From positions 34,439 to 98,438 of the forward strand of contig JAMZAV010003112.1 of NCBI GenBank assembly GCA_024449915.1: 64,000 nucleotides of DNA. The letters run 5' to 3'. The number at the start of each line of letters is the position of its first letter. Position 1 is the stretch's first letter. Under the pieces are notes generated by a model, which saw nothing but the letters and a program-made list of their open reading frames with translations, searched no databases and was not told the origin of the DNA. Shown here one piece after another: positions 11,315 to 21,843 of this stretch. The position numbers and the translations under genes are program-made. Source of the stretch: Sweltsa coloradensis (Eukaryota; Arthropoda; Insecta; Plecoptera; Chloroperlidae).

Positions 11315-11816
11315 ATGCAAAGGCGAAGTGATTGTTTCAGTAAAGTGTTTATAATGGCTGGTAAGCCTAAGCAGCGAAATGACATTGATTTCAAAACTAA
11401 ACTCAAGATTATTCAAGAGGTATATAACAAAGAATTCAATAAAACGGCGATTGCACAGAAATATAAAATTTCCAAATCTACTCTGTCTACAATAATAATA
11501 AAAAAAACGCGTTAAGATAGAAAACTCAGTCAGGCAAGGAGTTCAAGTGCCAGAAAGCAAAATACGAAGAAATTGAATTTTTTCACAAGCTCGCGCCGCG
11601 AAGATCCCCGTGTCTGGGCCAATTTTTATGGCCAAGGTGGACGCACTGACACTGAGAAGCGGCATAGACGACTTCAAATGCTCCCAGGGGTGGTTGTGGA
11701 GATTGCAGAAACGTTATAACATCGTGTCCCTAGAAATTTGCGGGGAGTCAGAGAAAGTTAACGAAGATGATGTGCAAGAATGGCTGGATTCATGGGGTTC
11801 ATTCATTCAATTATAG
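11315..11816 (+). pseudogene. Pogo/Tigger-type transposase, N-terminal DNA-binding remnant
   Basis: From the ATG at 11354 the reading is a CENP-B/psq-type helix-turn-helix (lysine-rich start, then FKTKLKIIQEV and KISKSTLSTII). A stop and two frame changes follow (11513, ~11580), then the second half of the CENP-B type domain: PVSGPIFMAKVDAL, GIDDFKCSQGWLWRLQKRY and an ICGES motif. The upstream frame also shows a KYEEIE-like run in a third register. The reading ends at 11816, before any DDE catalytic domain. Such proteins bind transposon ends or centromeric boxes in the nucleus. Here it is truncated and frameshifted, so inactive. The next bases (11816-11890) are a SINE tail, a likely cause of the truncation. 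Confidence 0.75.
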
Positions 11817-11890
11817 TATAAGTAGTTTTAGGGCGCTTTAATGGCAAAGATTATTCGCGCCTCCAAAATATTTAATTGACCATGTATGTA
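11816..11890 (+). repeat. SINE Z, tail fragment
   Basis: AAGTAGTTTTAGGGCGCTTT followed by GCAAAGATTATTCGCGCC and TCCAAAATATTTAATTGAC matches 57412-57490, where the same tail follows a tRNA-like head. This copy is 5'-truncated and lacks the head. Confidence 0.6.
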
Positions 11891-12340
11891 TGTAAAATAC
11901 GGGAAAAAAGCGTAAATGTGTTTTGTTACAAATCATTGTCATCAAAAGAATTGCCAAGGTCGATATATTTGAAGACAGCCAAATCGGTGACAGATATACA
12001 TGCTTAAGTTGTCATAAGTAGGTAGAGGAGGTAGAAAATGCCAAATTACCAAATCATAATCGAAATTATAACCAGGAAAACGTTGCCCCCCTAAATCTAC
12101 ATTTACCTCAATTTGTTGATGTAATTTATTAGTATTCGTGTCATATTCAACCTTTGCGGTTAAAACTCGTTCGAATCAAGTTGTATTGATATTAAATAAC
12201 TGTATACATATCCTATCAAACTTACTTGTATGGTATTTTGCCATTGGCGATTGGATTGGTTCTAGAAGCTCTCGTAGGCAACAAGTTTGAAAATTGAAAA
12301 TTTACACAGGGCGGTGCTGTTAAGTACTACTGACCACTAC
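11891..12340. other. No gene recognised
   Basis: Spacer before the LINE at 12354. Nothing beyond short frames. Confidence 0.4.
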
Positions 12341-12619
12341 TGACCAAGATGAGGTGGCGGCTACAGTTCCCCATGGAATTACAACTGTCTCTACAAACAT
12401 ATCCCCGAATCTCCTGGAGATCCCTGCATCCAAGCCCGAAAGTCCAACAGATTTGAAGGTTAATGTTAACAAGTCTAAACGCAATTTAAGTATTATTGAG
12501 ATTAGGTCACAACCCTCTAGGAGCTCAAAAACTAACCATAAATGCATTAAATCTGATCCGATCAATGACCATAAATTTTTTCATCTTGTCAAACCTTCAA
12601 CGGGAATTACGTAACTAGG

Positions 12620-13843
12620 GACATTTCAAAATCGGGCTTTGTTCAGTCAAGTGTTAGTGTTGAAAACCGTCCGATATGCTCTATAACCTGCATCCACCAT
12701 AATGTTCAGAGCATGAGGAAGAAGACGGGGGAAATCGAGTTGATTTTGGCTAATCACTCAGCAGACGTCTTCTGTGTTAGCGAGCACTGGCTTAATAATG
12801 ACGAAATTGCCCATTATAAACTCGGAGGGTATACACTTGCCAACAGTTACTGTAGAACTTACTCATCTCACGGTGAAACTGCTATCTATATTAAAGACAA
12901 CAGTATCTGCTCTAAATTCAAGGCTAGACTCGACCTTCAGAAAGTTACTGTGGACAGGCATGCTGAACTATCTTTAATTGAGTTAACAGCTCTAAAGTTG
13001 GTTATAATATCGGCATATAGAACACCTAACAGTGATCTTACTACTTTCCTCAATTGTATGGACGAAGTACTCCACCGGATATGCAGGGAAATCATGAAAG
13101 TCATTATTGCAGGAGATTTTAATGTGGACCTTGGGGTGGAATCTGCTAATAGAACCTTTTTAACCGATTTACTGTCCTCATACAACTGTGTGCCTACTAT
13201 CCTAGTGCCTATGCGTATTACTGTCAATAGTAGATCTTGCATCGATAATATATTCACAAACATGTGCTCTCACTATCGTGCATCAACTCTTGAAACGGGT
13301 CTCTCTGATCATGATGGCCAACTTCTCAGCCTAACAGTAGGTGAACAAGTACGGCAACCAGTTGAGCCAAAGTTTAGTTATAAACAAATCATCTCGGAGC
13401 CAAACTCTCAAACTTTTTCTGATTTGCTGTCTAGTGAAGCATGGACACAGTCTGCAAAACAAATAACTACAAATGGCAAATACAAAGCATTCATTGATAC
13501 ATTGATGGGTCATTTTGCCAAAGCATTTCCAGTTAAAAGGGTACGAAATAACCCTAGGAAAGCTACGCCAACTTGGTTCAAGGGTGGAATTTTAAAATCA
13601 CATAACAGATTAAGATTTCTTGTCAAGACGAGTAGAACGAGAGCTTGCCCTAATGATTTTAAAGAATTTGTAAAATCATATAGGAAAATTTATAAAAAGA
13701 CGGTACGGGCAGCCAAGCGAATGTCGGTATCACATTATATCTCACAAGCTACCAATCGAAGCAAAGCTGTCTGGGACGTTATAAGAACCCACACTAATCA
13801 GCAGAAAAAAAAGCAAAAGCACTTTACAAATAAAAGAAATTAA
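12620..13843 (+). pseudogene. LINE AP-endonuclease domain
   Basis: The open frame runs from about 12620 through the ATG at 12713. It has the exonuclease-endonuclease-phosphatase signature: an N in HHNVQSM, E24 in SEHWL (numbering from 12713), YRTP at about 102, D135/N137 in AGDFNVD, D178 in SCIDNIF and H200 in LSDHDG. Such domains nick the target strand to prime reverse transcription. All expected catalytic residues are present. After residue ~200 comes the usual basic linker with a tryptophan-rich segment. The frame ends at 13843, but the same coding continues in another frame from an A-run at about 13803 (KEIKQNGKTLTDN, AFNNYFINI), so the stop is a frameshift artefact of decay. Confidence 0.85.
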
Positions 13844-15610
13844 ACAAAACGGGAAAACTCTAACTGACAATAAAGAAATAGCCGAAGCTTTTAACAATTA
13901 TTTTATAAATATTCCGTCTGACCTGATAAAGGACCACGGGATTAGTATAAAGCCAGACCCTCTAAACATTCTTAAAGATAGTATCCCATACAATGATCAT
14001 ACCATTTTCATGCTACCAACGTACAGAGAAGAAATACATGAAATCGTAACCAACCTAAGCCCTAAATCAGCTATAGACTGTAATGAGTTATCAGTTAAGT
14101 TAATTAAAAAGTGTATAAACCATCTCCTTGATTCTTGTGGATAAATTTAATACTTCACTTACCTCGGGGGTTTTTTCCAGATCTAATGAAACTTGCCGTC
14201 GTAATTCCTATATATAAGAAGGAGGAGAATAACTCGCTCAATAATTATCGCCCAATAAGTATTCTGCCAATTTTCTCAAAAATTTTGGAAAAGATTGTCG
14301 CTACACGTCTTTTAAATTTCTTGCAAAAATATGGCCTCCTTTCTGAATTTCAACATGGGTTTAGGAAAAGTAGATCCACGGCCACTGCAACAGCTTCTAT
14401 GTTAGATAAAGTTTATAATTCACTGGATAAGGGTTGGGAAACTTTGGGAGTGTTCTTTGATTTAAGTAAAGCTTTCGATTGTGTGAACCATAATCTACTG
14501 ATTAGCAAGTTAGAACACTATGGTATCAGAGGAACAGCGGGAACTTGGTTTACCTCATATTTGTCTTGTCGCAAGCAAAAAGTAGTCATCAATAACAATA
14601 AGGAAGCACAGTCAAGCTGGACTATGAACAGCTGCGGAGTGCCCCAAGGCTCTGTGCTAGGTCCTATATTGTTCTTGGTCCTAATCAATGACCTACCTGC
14701 ATACTGTAATAGAATAGTTTTGCAGGAGGGTCTCCTGGCTGTTTTATATATGATTCTATTTGCTTGTGACTCAAGTGCCATCATTTACTGTCCGCATCCA
14801 GATTTATTAACGGTCGTTGCAAACAGAATAATAAGCATAATCTGTTTGTGGTTTGGGTCTAACGTACTTCATCTTAATGGTGGCAAAACTCAAGTACTTT
14901 ATTTTAAGATTAAGGGTACAGCTAATGATGCAGAATGCTTGCACAGTAAACCAGGTATTTTAGTTAATGATAAACAAATAAACCCCATAGATCGTGGAAT
15001 TTTTCTTGGTTTAATAGTGGATGCTCATTTAACTTGGCGCCCTAATGTTGATGTTTTATGTAAGCGCCTTAACTCCAATATTTATGCACTTCGTAAATTA
15101 GCAACATTAGTAACCCCAGCCGCTCTAAAAGTGGCATATTTTTCTAACTTTCATTCCATCATGACTTATGGTTTGCTCTCTTGGGGTTCAGCCTCTAAAG
15201 CTCTGTTACACCGTGTCTTACTCCTGCAAAAAAAAGAAGTAAGAATACTCGGTAAGTGTTCTTACCGAGAAAGCTGCAAGCCTAAGTTCAAAGAGCTAAA
15301 AATTTGGACTGTCGCCAATGCTTACATTTACAGTGTTCTTTGCTTTGTTAAGGATAATCCACACATTTACCAAAAAAGCACAGTTCATCACTATAATACG
15401 CGACACAAGGATATGCTAGGGTACCCTGTACATAACACGAAGCACCTTGAAAAACACATATTGTATGTAGGCCGTAAACTGATGAATAATTTACCAAAGG
15501 ACTTGACGATACAGGATACAATTAAATTTAAATGTAGAGCAAAACAATTTCTCCTTGAAAACCCATACTATACCATCGACGAGTTCTTTTCTCATCAGAA
15601 CACTTGTTAG
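13804..15610 (+). pseudogene. LINE reverse transcriptase with lost catalytic Asp
   Basis: The frame continuing from the endonuclease reads to ~14142, then shifts into the long frame 14135-15610 (491 codons). RT blocks in order: VIPIYKKEENN, NYRPISILP, QHGFRKSRST, FFDLSKAFDCVNH, SCGVPQGSVLGPILFL, then FACDSS at residues 209-214 (bases 14759-14776), and a C-terminal region with a RILGKCSYR-type block. The catalytic box should be F/Y-A-D-D; here the first Asp is Cys, so the enzyme cannot be active. At least two frameshifts separate it from the endonuclease. An insertion-like stretch just before the box (LLAVLYMI) also looks odd. Confidence 0.85.
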
Positions 15611-16530
15611 CTAACATACCATATGTCAATGTAACAGTACTGCTACTAATACTTTGTCTGGGTTTAAGCTGCCTATATGGTGGGATTGTTATAATGTATC
15701 GTGTTGACTGTTATTAACTCGGATGCCGTTGGTTAATATTATCATAATTGACTTTGCTTTGTCTTAATTGTATACTAGACCTAAGTAAATGAGTGTTTAT
15801 TCAACCTAACGCTTAATGCTTTATAGTGTTTACTAATTATTATTGTGTACTGTTTGTCCTGAACCTGAATGGTCAAGTTAACATTGTTCAATGGTAATCT
15901 TATCTTATCTTATAACATATCTATATCTTATAATCTTACACTATCTACATCTATTTGTAACCATGGTTAGGTGGAAGAATGATCTCTCAATGATTGAACC
16001 TCGCCATTTTTGTTTCCTACATTTTCCACGTGTAACATGTAATGTATTGTAAACAAAATAAAGCTACTTACTTACTAGAGCCTGTCATATAGGCCTAGGC
16101 TTGTTTGTAGCTCCCTCATTTCCGTTAATTTAAATCCCACTCTGGCCACTAACAAATTCCATGGTGCTATATGTAGTACAGTGATGGTCTTCAGTCATGG
16201 CAAGTAGGTTCAACAGTTTCTTTATAAATTACAGGACATGAGGAACCCAGCATCGGGCCTCTCCACTGAGGGGGAAACATTAACGGCCACAAACTGGCCT
16301 TATTACGAGGTCCTCGATTCATTTTTAAGTGAACGTCACAACATTAATCCTCCTTTCCTGATTGATTCCTCTGCCTCATCTTCCCCTAAATATAACTCCA
16401 GCTCTCCCCCATGTCAATCATCTTCTTCCTATCATCATCCCCCGACCTTTCAAATTATATATTTTTAAACAGTTCGTCCTCCTTTTCCACTCCATTCTTA
16501 CCTCCACAACCAAAATCTGGCAGCTCTATT
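15611..16530. other. LINE 3' region and spacer
   Basis: AT-rich 3' untranslated region up to ~16078 with TATCTTAT repeats near 15900-15950. After it, a spacer with a small Ser/Pro-rich open frame (16238-16468) preceded by TTTATAAATTACAG, a possible splice acceptor. The protein is not recognised. Confidence 0.4.
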
Positions 16531-16532
16531 AG

Positions 16533-17450
16533 TTAGTTAGTTATTAGGGTTTAAGGGCACACAACACTAAGGTTATTAGTGCCCGTATTCTCTTTTAGAG
16601 TGATGTGTAATTTTTAGATTCTATTATACAGCTTTGTTGATTTCAGATATTTAAAAACATTGGTTATATTCTCAGATTCATCAGATAAAATTTCTTTTAA
16701 ATTAGGTTTAGAGTTTAAAATTATTCCTCTCGTCCATGTGTTGGGGACATTCTATTAAAATGTGCTTAACAGTTAAAATCTCACCACACTGCTCACATAG
16801 GGGTGGATCTTCGCCTCTTAGAAGGTATCCTTGAGTGAGATGTGTGTGTCCAATGCGTAGACGGGTCAGAACAACCTCTTCGCGTCGAGAAGAGCGCCGT
16901 CTTTTATTTCACGAAGCTTATTATTTTGCATGATATGCCATTCTTTGCACCACTTTTCTTTAAGTTTGAGTTTGAAGAATGCTTTTATATCAGGCGTTAC
17001 AACTAAATGGCAATCAACTTGTGTTTTGTTACCAGCTTCTTTGGCACTTTGGTCGGCAACATCATTTCCTAAAATACCAGAATGACCAGGGACCCAACAA
17101 AAAACTATTGATTTTTGTTTTGCAGCAAGTTTCGACAATATTAGGTGTATTTTATTAATTAATGGGTGTGAAGTGTTAATTTGGCAAATAGCCTCTAGTG
17201 AACTTAAAGAATCCGTGCACACTAAGAATTTGGTGTCCTTACTATCAAGAGCAAACAGGAGGCTTTGTAGAATTGCAAACAGTTCTGCATTGTAGACGCT
17301 GTATGTGGAATGAAGTTTAAAGTTGAAGTTGTTGCTCTCCGTTGTAAAGGCAGAGCCGACTGAAATGTTCACTTTTGAACCGTCTGTAAAAATATTTCTG
17401 AAATCTTTGTAGTTGTATCGGATTTCGTTGAATAGTGCTTGATATATACC
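16533..17450 (-). mobile_element. 3' end of an I-like LINE: RNase H and zinc knuckle
   Basis: Minus-strand reading. The RNase H1 core is clear: D79 in IFTDGSK, E112 in NAELFAIL, D136 in VCTDSLSSLEAI, and WVPGHSG with GNDVAD at 175-189 (numbering from 17618). Downstream, in a shifted frame (about 16860-16745), are VVLTRLRIGHTHLT, CEQC and KHILIECP, the zinc-binding segment usual after the RNase H of I/R1-group LINEs. The element ends at 16533 with TTAGTTAGTTA, i.e. a TAAC tail on the minus strand. RNase H removes RNA from the hybrid during second-strand synthesis. The RT part is absent, so it is 5'-truncated. Residues before about 55 come from an unrelated neighbour. Confidence 0.8.
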
Positions 17451-17660
17451 CTTTGAAGCGCCTTCAGCTGGACAACCGGTATGTTTTCTTGGGTAGGGGT
17501 GCCAAGAGTGGAGTGCTGCTGCGCCCTCCTTTTGCGCGAACACTGGCTTATCAAAGGTCATTCTACCAGAGAGCTGCCAGTGTTTGGAACTCCCTGCCTT
17601 TGGACATTCGTGAGTCACGGATCTCTGATAAGGCGTTTAAAAGGGCCCACCACCGCTCCA
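17450..17660 (+). pseudogene. C-terminal fragment of a Jockey/CR1-type LINE RT
   Basis: The plus-strand reading has LKRLQLDNRYVFLGRG, GVLLRPPFARTLAYQRSF and ASVWNSLPLDIRES. The last two blocks are the usual end of CR1/Jockey-group RT proteins and resemble the end of the larger RT at 18232-20208 (GVLLIPPRARTSAYQ). It is cut on both sides by other retroelements. Confidence 0.65.
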
Positions 17661-18225
17661 ACGCCGTAAGGTGACGCATCACAGGAAAGAATTAGTGGTT
17701 TCTGCAAACTATAGTGAACCGACACTTGATCTGAGCTGACCAGTCGCTTTGATTGTTGAAAACAATCTTCATGCTCAGTCGTCCAGTTCCACGGTGTTTT
17801 TCGACTCTTCAGAGCATACAAAGGTGCCATCTTGGTTGCCATATGAGGAATATAACGCTCAGGAAATTAAAAAACCAAGGAACGATTCAAGCTCTTCGAT
17901 GTTCTTAGGCGAAGGTGCATCCAACAACGCCTTCACCTTCTCATCAGTAGGATGAATGCCTGCTGCATCGATTCGGAATCCTAGAAGCTCCACAGTATCT
18001 AGAGCGAATCGACATTTCGATAATTTTAGTCTCAATCCAGCTTGCCGAATACGTTCGAGCACAGCTCGTGTACGCCTCCCGAGTTCTTCCAGGGTGAAAC
18101 CCGAGATAAAAAATATCTTCTAAGAACACGACAACCCTTTCAAGACCCTTTAGTGTCTCCATTAAACGTTGAAAAATGGCAGCTGATGACGCCAGCCCGA
18201 ATGGTAAACGCCTCATCCGGAATAA
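17660..18225 (-). mobile_element. Ty3/gypsy pol fragment (RT to RNase H start)
   Basis: The minus strand reads, from 18216 down, RRLPFGLASSAAIFQRLMET, VVVFLEDIF (the FLDDI catalytic box, here with E for the first D), a frameshift near 18100, then RQAGLRLKLSKCRFAL, LLGFRIDAAGIHP, ELESFLG, another frame change, then PLYALKSRKTPWNW and LSCDASPYGVGAVV (start of RNase H). This is the standard Ty3/gypsy RT-connection-RNase H order. No LTR, integrase or envelope is present here. Broken by at least two frameshifts and wedged between two plus-strand LINE pieces. Confidence 0.85.
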
Positions 18226-18231
18226 CCCCAG

Positions 18232-20208
18232 GTGTGTGTTAGGGACTGGAATTTACTCTCTGAACTTCTTGCGGTTAGGCTACCTATGCATTATGATACG
18301 GATGACATTAATTGTGCATGGAATAAATGGACTGATGTTTTCTGGCAATGTGTTAGTGAATCTATAGCAAAGATTAGGATTAATACTAGAAGGCGATCAC
18401 CATGGATAAACAAAGATCTTATCAAATCAATTCGTAAAAGAGATATTCTTTTTAAGAAGTATAAGAAATATCCTTCAACTGAAAGATGGGACCATTATAA
18501 GAAAGTTAGAAATTCTATCAAGAAAGCGACTCGTGCTGCTCACCAGGAGTATGTTTGGTCTATAGGATCCGATTCAAAAAAATTCTGGAATTATATCCAT
18601 AGTAGACGAGGAAGTGCTGCCCCTGACCATTTCGTTGTTAACGGTAATTCGGTGCATGATCCTTTGGACATAGCTAACGCCTTCATTACCCAGTTTAAGG
18701 ATAACTACACAGCAGAAGACAACAGCAAAAATACAACAGAAAATGTTTTGCCAACAGTTAGTACACCAGCGATTACTTTGGATGACACCTTCTTTCCAGT
18801 AAGAGACATCTGCAGGGAGCTCAAGGAAATGCGACCCAACGCTGCTACGGGACCAGATGGAATCCCAGCTAGAATACTCAATCAATGTGCCAATGCGCTA
18901 GCTCCTTCAATGAGTGTAATTTTCAATCTATCAATGTCATCAGGGTCTTTGCCAGATCAATGGAAAGAAGCTAATGTGGTGCCAGTCTTTAAAAAAGGAG
19001 ACAAACTTAATATGGAAAATTATAGACCGATTTCTCTTACTTCAATAGTGTGCAAATTGGTGGAGAGACTTGTGTCAAATCAAGTGCGTCACCACTTTGA
19101 AGTAAACGATCTTTTGAACTCTAACCAACATGGTTTCCTACCTAAGAGATCTTGTGTTACTGCCCTGACGGTTATGATTGATGATTGGCTACACATGTTA
19201 GAAGATTCCACAACTAAACAGGTCGATTGCATTGCTATTGACTGGTCTAAAGCATTTGACCAGGTTCCTCATTACAGACTGCTTTCTAAATTATCTGTGT
19301 ATGGTGTTCAAGGTAATGTTCTTAAATGGATCAGGTCATTTCTTTCCAATAGAACCAAGTCTGTTATTTTTCATGGAGCCACCTCCCACCGTATTAATAT
19401 TACTTTCGGTGTGCCTCAGGGTTCAGTGATAGGTCCTCTCCTGTTCATAATATACTTTCTGGACTTACCACAGTGCATTTCTTCAAAGATGATTCAGTTC
19501 GCTGATGATACCACCATTTATAGACCAATTGCCTCTGCGGAAGATATGATAGAGTTCCAAAAGGATTTGGTGTCAATAGAGCGTTGGTGTACATTAAACA
19601 TGATGAAAATTATCTCTGATAAATCGCAATACATACGCTTCTCAAGATCTAGAAACCCTTTGGTGTGCACGTATTGCCTACAAGGATCCCAGGTTCCCAT
19701 TTTTAATTCTATAAAATTGTTAGGTATTTATATAACTGACAACTTGAAATGGAATGTGCAAACTGATTTTGTTTGCAATAGAGCAGCTTCTCTGCTTGGG
19801 TTTGTAAATAGGAGTGTTGGGAGGAGTAGGCAACGCACAATAAGAACTGGTTACCTTACCTTGATACGTCCCATTATAACTTACGGTATTCCTGCGTGGC
19901 ATCCTACAACTCAGCAAAATATGATCAAGCTTGAACGAATTCAGAATAGGGCCACCAAATTGATTTTAGGGAAAGGTAATTTCAATCCTAGTGCTAGTTC
20001 ACGGCGTAGTATCTGTGACGTTCCTTCCATTGGAAATGTTTGTAATCAAGCTGATGTGAGATTGTTGAGAGGAATGTTAACAAGACAAGTTGATGTCGAT
20101 CCTTACCACAGAATATCCATAAGTGAAAGACAACTCCCTAGAAACAACACAGGTGTTCTCTTAATACCACCTAGGGCCAGAACATCGGCGTACCAGAATG
20201 GTTTTTAG
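18232..20208 (+). mobile_element. CR1/Jockey-type LINE reverse transcriptase, 5'-truncated
   Basis: A 658-codon open frame with an unbroken RT. It opens in the linker (RRRSPWINKDLIKSIRKRDI), then NAATGPDGIPARIL, NVVPVFKKGD, NYRPISLTS, HGFLPKRSC, D337 in AIDWSKAFDQV, FGVPQGSVIGPLLFI, catalytic FADD at 423-426, and a C-terminal region ending in PPRARTSAYQ. All RT catalytic residues are intact. The endonuclease is missing; the upstream sequence is the gypsy piece, so the ATG at 18232 is not a natural start. The true coding end continues past a stop at 20208 in another frame (weak SVSLWN-like block), a late frameshift. Confidence 0.85.
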
Positions 20209-20215
20209 AATCGAT

Positions 20216-21843
20216 CTGTTTCGTTGTGGAATCTCCTACTAGTGGGGCAGCTTAACGTCAAATTTGAGGTGAATGTTTACACGCCGGACAAAAGCACCAA
20301 AATTTAACCACGTGCTACTTAGGCCCATAGCTTTTAATTTTTGATAGGAACCAGCTTTTCCGGCGGCCATCTTGAATTTTCCAGCGGCCATCTTGAAATT
20401 TAAGCATTTTACCAATATCTCGGTTTCTAAACCACTTAGGATCACAATATTGGTGTGTATGAATATATTTTCGGGGTCAAGGAATACAATTTTTTTTTTT
20501 TTTTGATAAATAATAAAACAATAATATTAATTATGATATAATATTCATAATAACATTATATAAATAATAACTTTTGTAACAGAATCTGTGTTATGGAGGT
20601 ATGATTTCCGTCAAGTTTCACCACCCCGTGTTTATTATGGCGGAAAAAGATTCGTCCAAGAATGAAACTAACATGAAACCTACAATACCGACGACACTAT
20701 TGCGTTCATTTGAAAATTACCACGCTAGGTAGTACGGGCGTACTTTTTACTTCCAAGTAGGCCGAACTCTAGCAGTTTGGCCACGGACAACGAAATAACA
20801 CTAAGAAGAACACTGCCATTAGTGTTATGTTGCGACGCGATTAATTTATATTTGATTTTGTTTTTGTTTCTTTTTGTTACTGAACAGATTATGACATTTT
20901 TAAATTGGCGCCAGAAAGTCTTTTTTTTCTTCTTTCCCCTAGTGGGTTTTTCATTATTGGCAACGGCGACGGTGGCACCCGTGTAGAGAGATGGAGAGTG
21001 ACTTGACGGATGCATGTTTGTTGTGGTTGTCAAATTCACGGAATCGTGCGTGTCGGTGTTTGTTGTTGGTGAATAGTCAATTCGGGAGTAAATATTGTGA
21101 TTTGTGATTGTAAATAATGACTAAAGAAGAAAGTGCATATAGAAGTAGTAGTATCTATGCTCCAGACTAAGCCAAGTGATCTACTTGTGGATGAAACAAC
21201 AACCTAGGAGGTAGGTTGTTTTGAATGTCGGCCTAGCCCCACGCTCTCCAATTATTGCATGTAGGCCTAGCCCAGACCTGTGAGACGATGATATTTCAAT
21301 AGCTTTAAGACTAGACCTGTGCATACTTGGTGTGTGTCTGAATATTAGTGAAAGTCTAGGTGGTCCAGGTCTAGGTCTAGGCTGACAGCGACAATGAGCG
21401 AAACAAGACATTTAAGTTTTGTTTGTTGTTGGACTTTGCCCAGCAGGCAGCTCTAGACTGTAGGCTAGTATAGGACGTTAACATTGAGTTGGAAATGGAC
21501 CTAGACCTGGACCATAATTCACACAGACCCCTTTTATGTGTGGGCATCGCATCGATGACGTCACGGACCATCAGCAAGCGTTGGCGCGGGAATTCAAAAC
21601 CCTATAACTATGCAGGCCTACCCACGTAGTTCTCACAGATTTTATTTTTTTAAATTTGTTTCAATTATTGTGAAGATTGATTAACTGTGTTCTATAAATA
21701 CAAAAAAATGTAAAACTTTAATTTTGAACCAAGGCTTGTTCCCTATTAGGCTTAGGCGAAGACCTATTTCCTTAGTATGCCCTCAATGGCGCAGTAGGCC
21801 TTTAGGTATTGTATATTTGTTTCAGGTTTAATTGTAATACAAA
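20216..21843. other. Non-coding stretch upstream of copy B
   Basis: Contains a short tandem GCGGCCATCTTGAA pair (near 20360 and 20382), a T-run at about 20489-20504, a CRE palindrome TGACGTCA at 21556-21563, an E2F-like TTGGCGCGGGAA at 21581-21592, and a splice-acceptor-like ATTTGTTTCAG ending near 21825, 18 bases before the ATG at 21844. These could be a promoter and a 5' UTR intron for the gene below. No gene of its own. Confidence 0.35.

Larger units (their letters stand above)
12354..16078 (+). mobile_element. Non-LTR retrotransposon (Jockey/CR1-like), damaged
   Basis: Order: a possible ORF1 end or linker (12354-12614), AP-type endonuclease (12620-13843), RT (13800-15610), a ~450-bp AT-rich 3' region with AATAAA near 16060, and a CTTACTTACT tail at about 16068-16078. 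Frameshifts break endonuclease from RT. The order and tail fit a Jockey/CR1-group LINE; exact clade not determined. The first part has no domain I know. Confidence 0.75.

Noticed and set aside
17660..18225. Endogenous retrovirus
   Set aside because: Only RT to RNase H start is present, of ordinary Ty3/gypsy type; no envelope or LTR seen.
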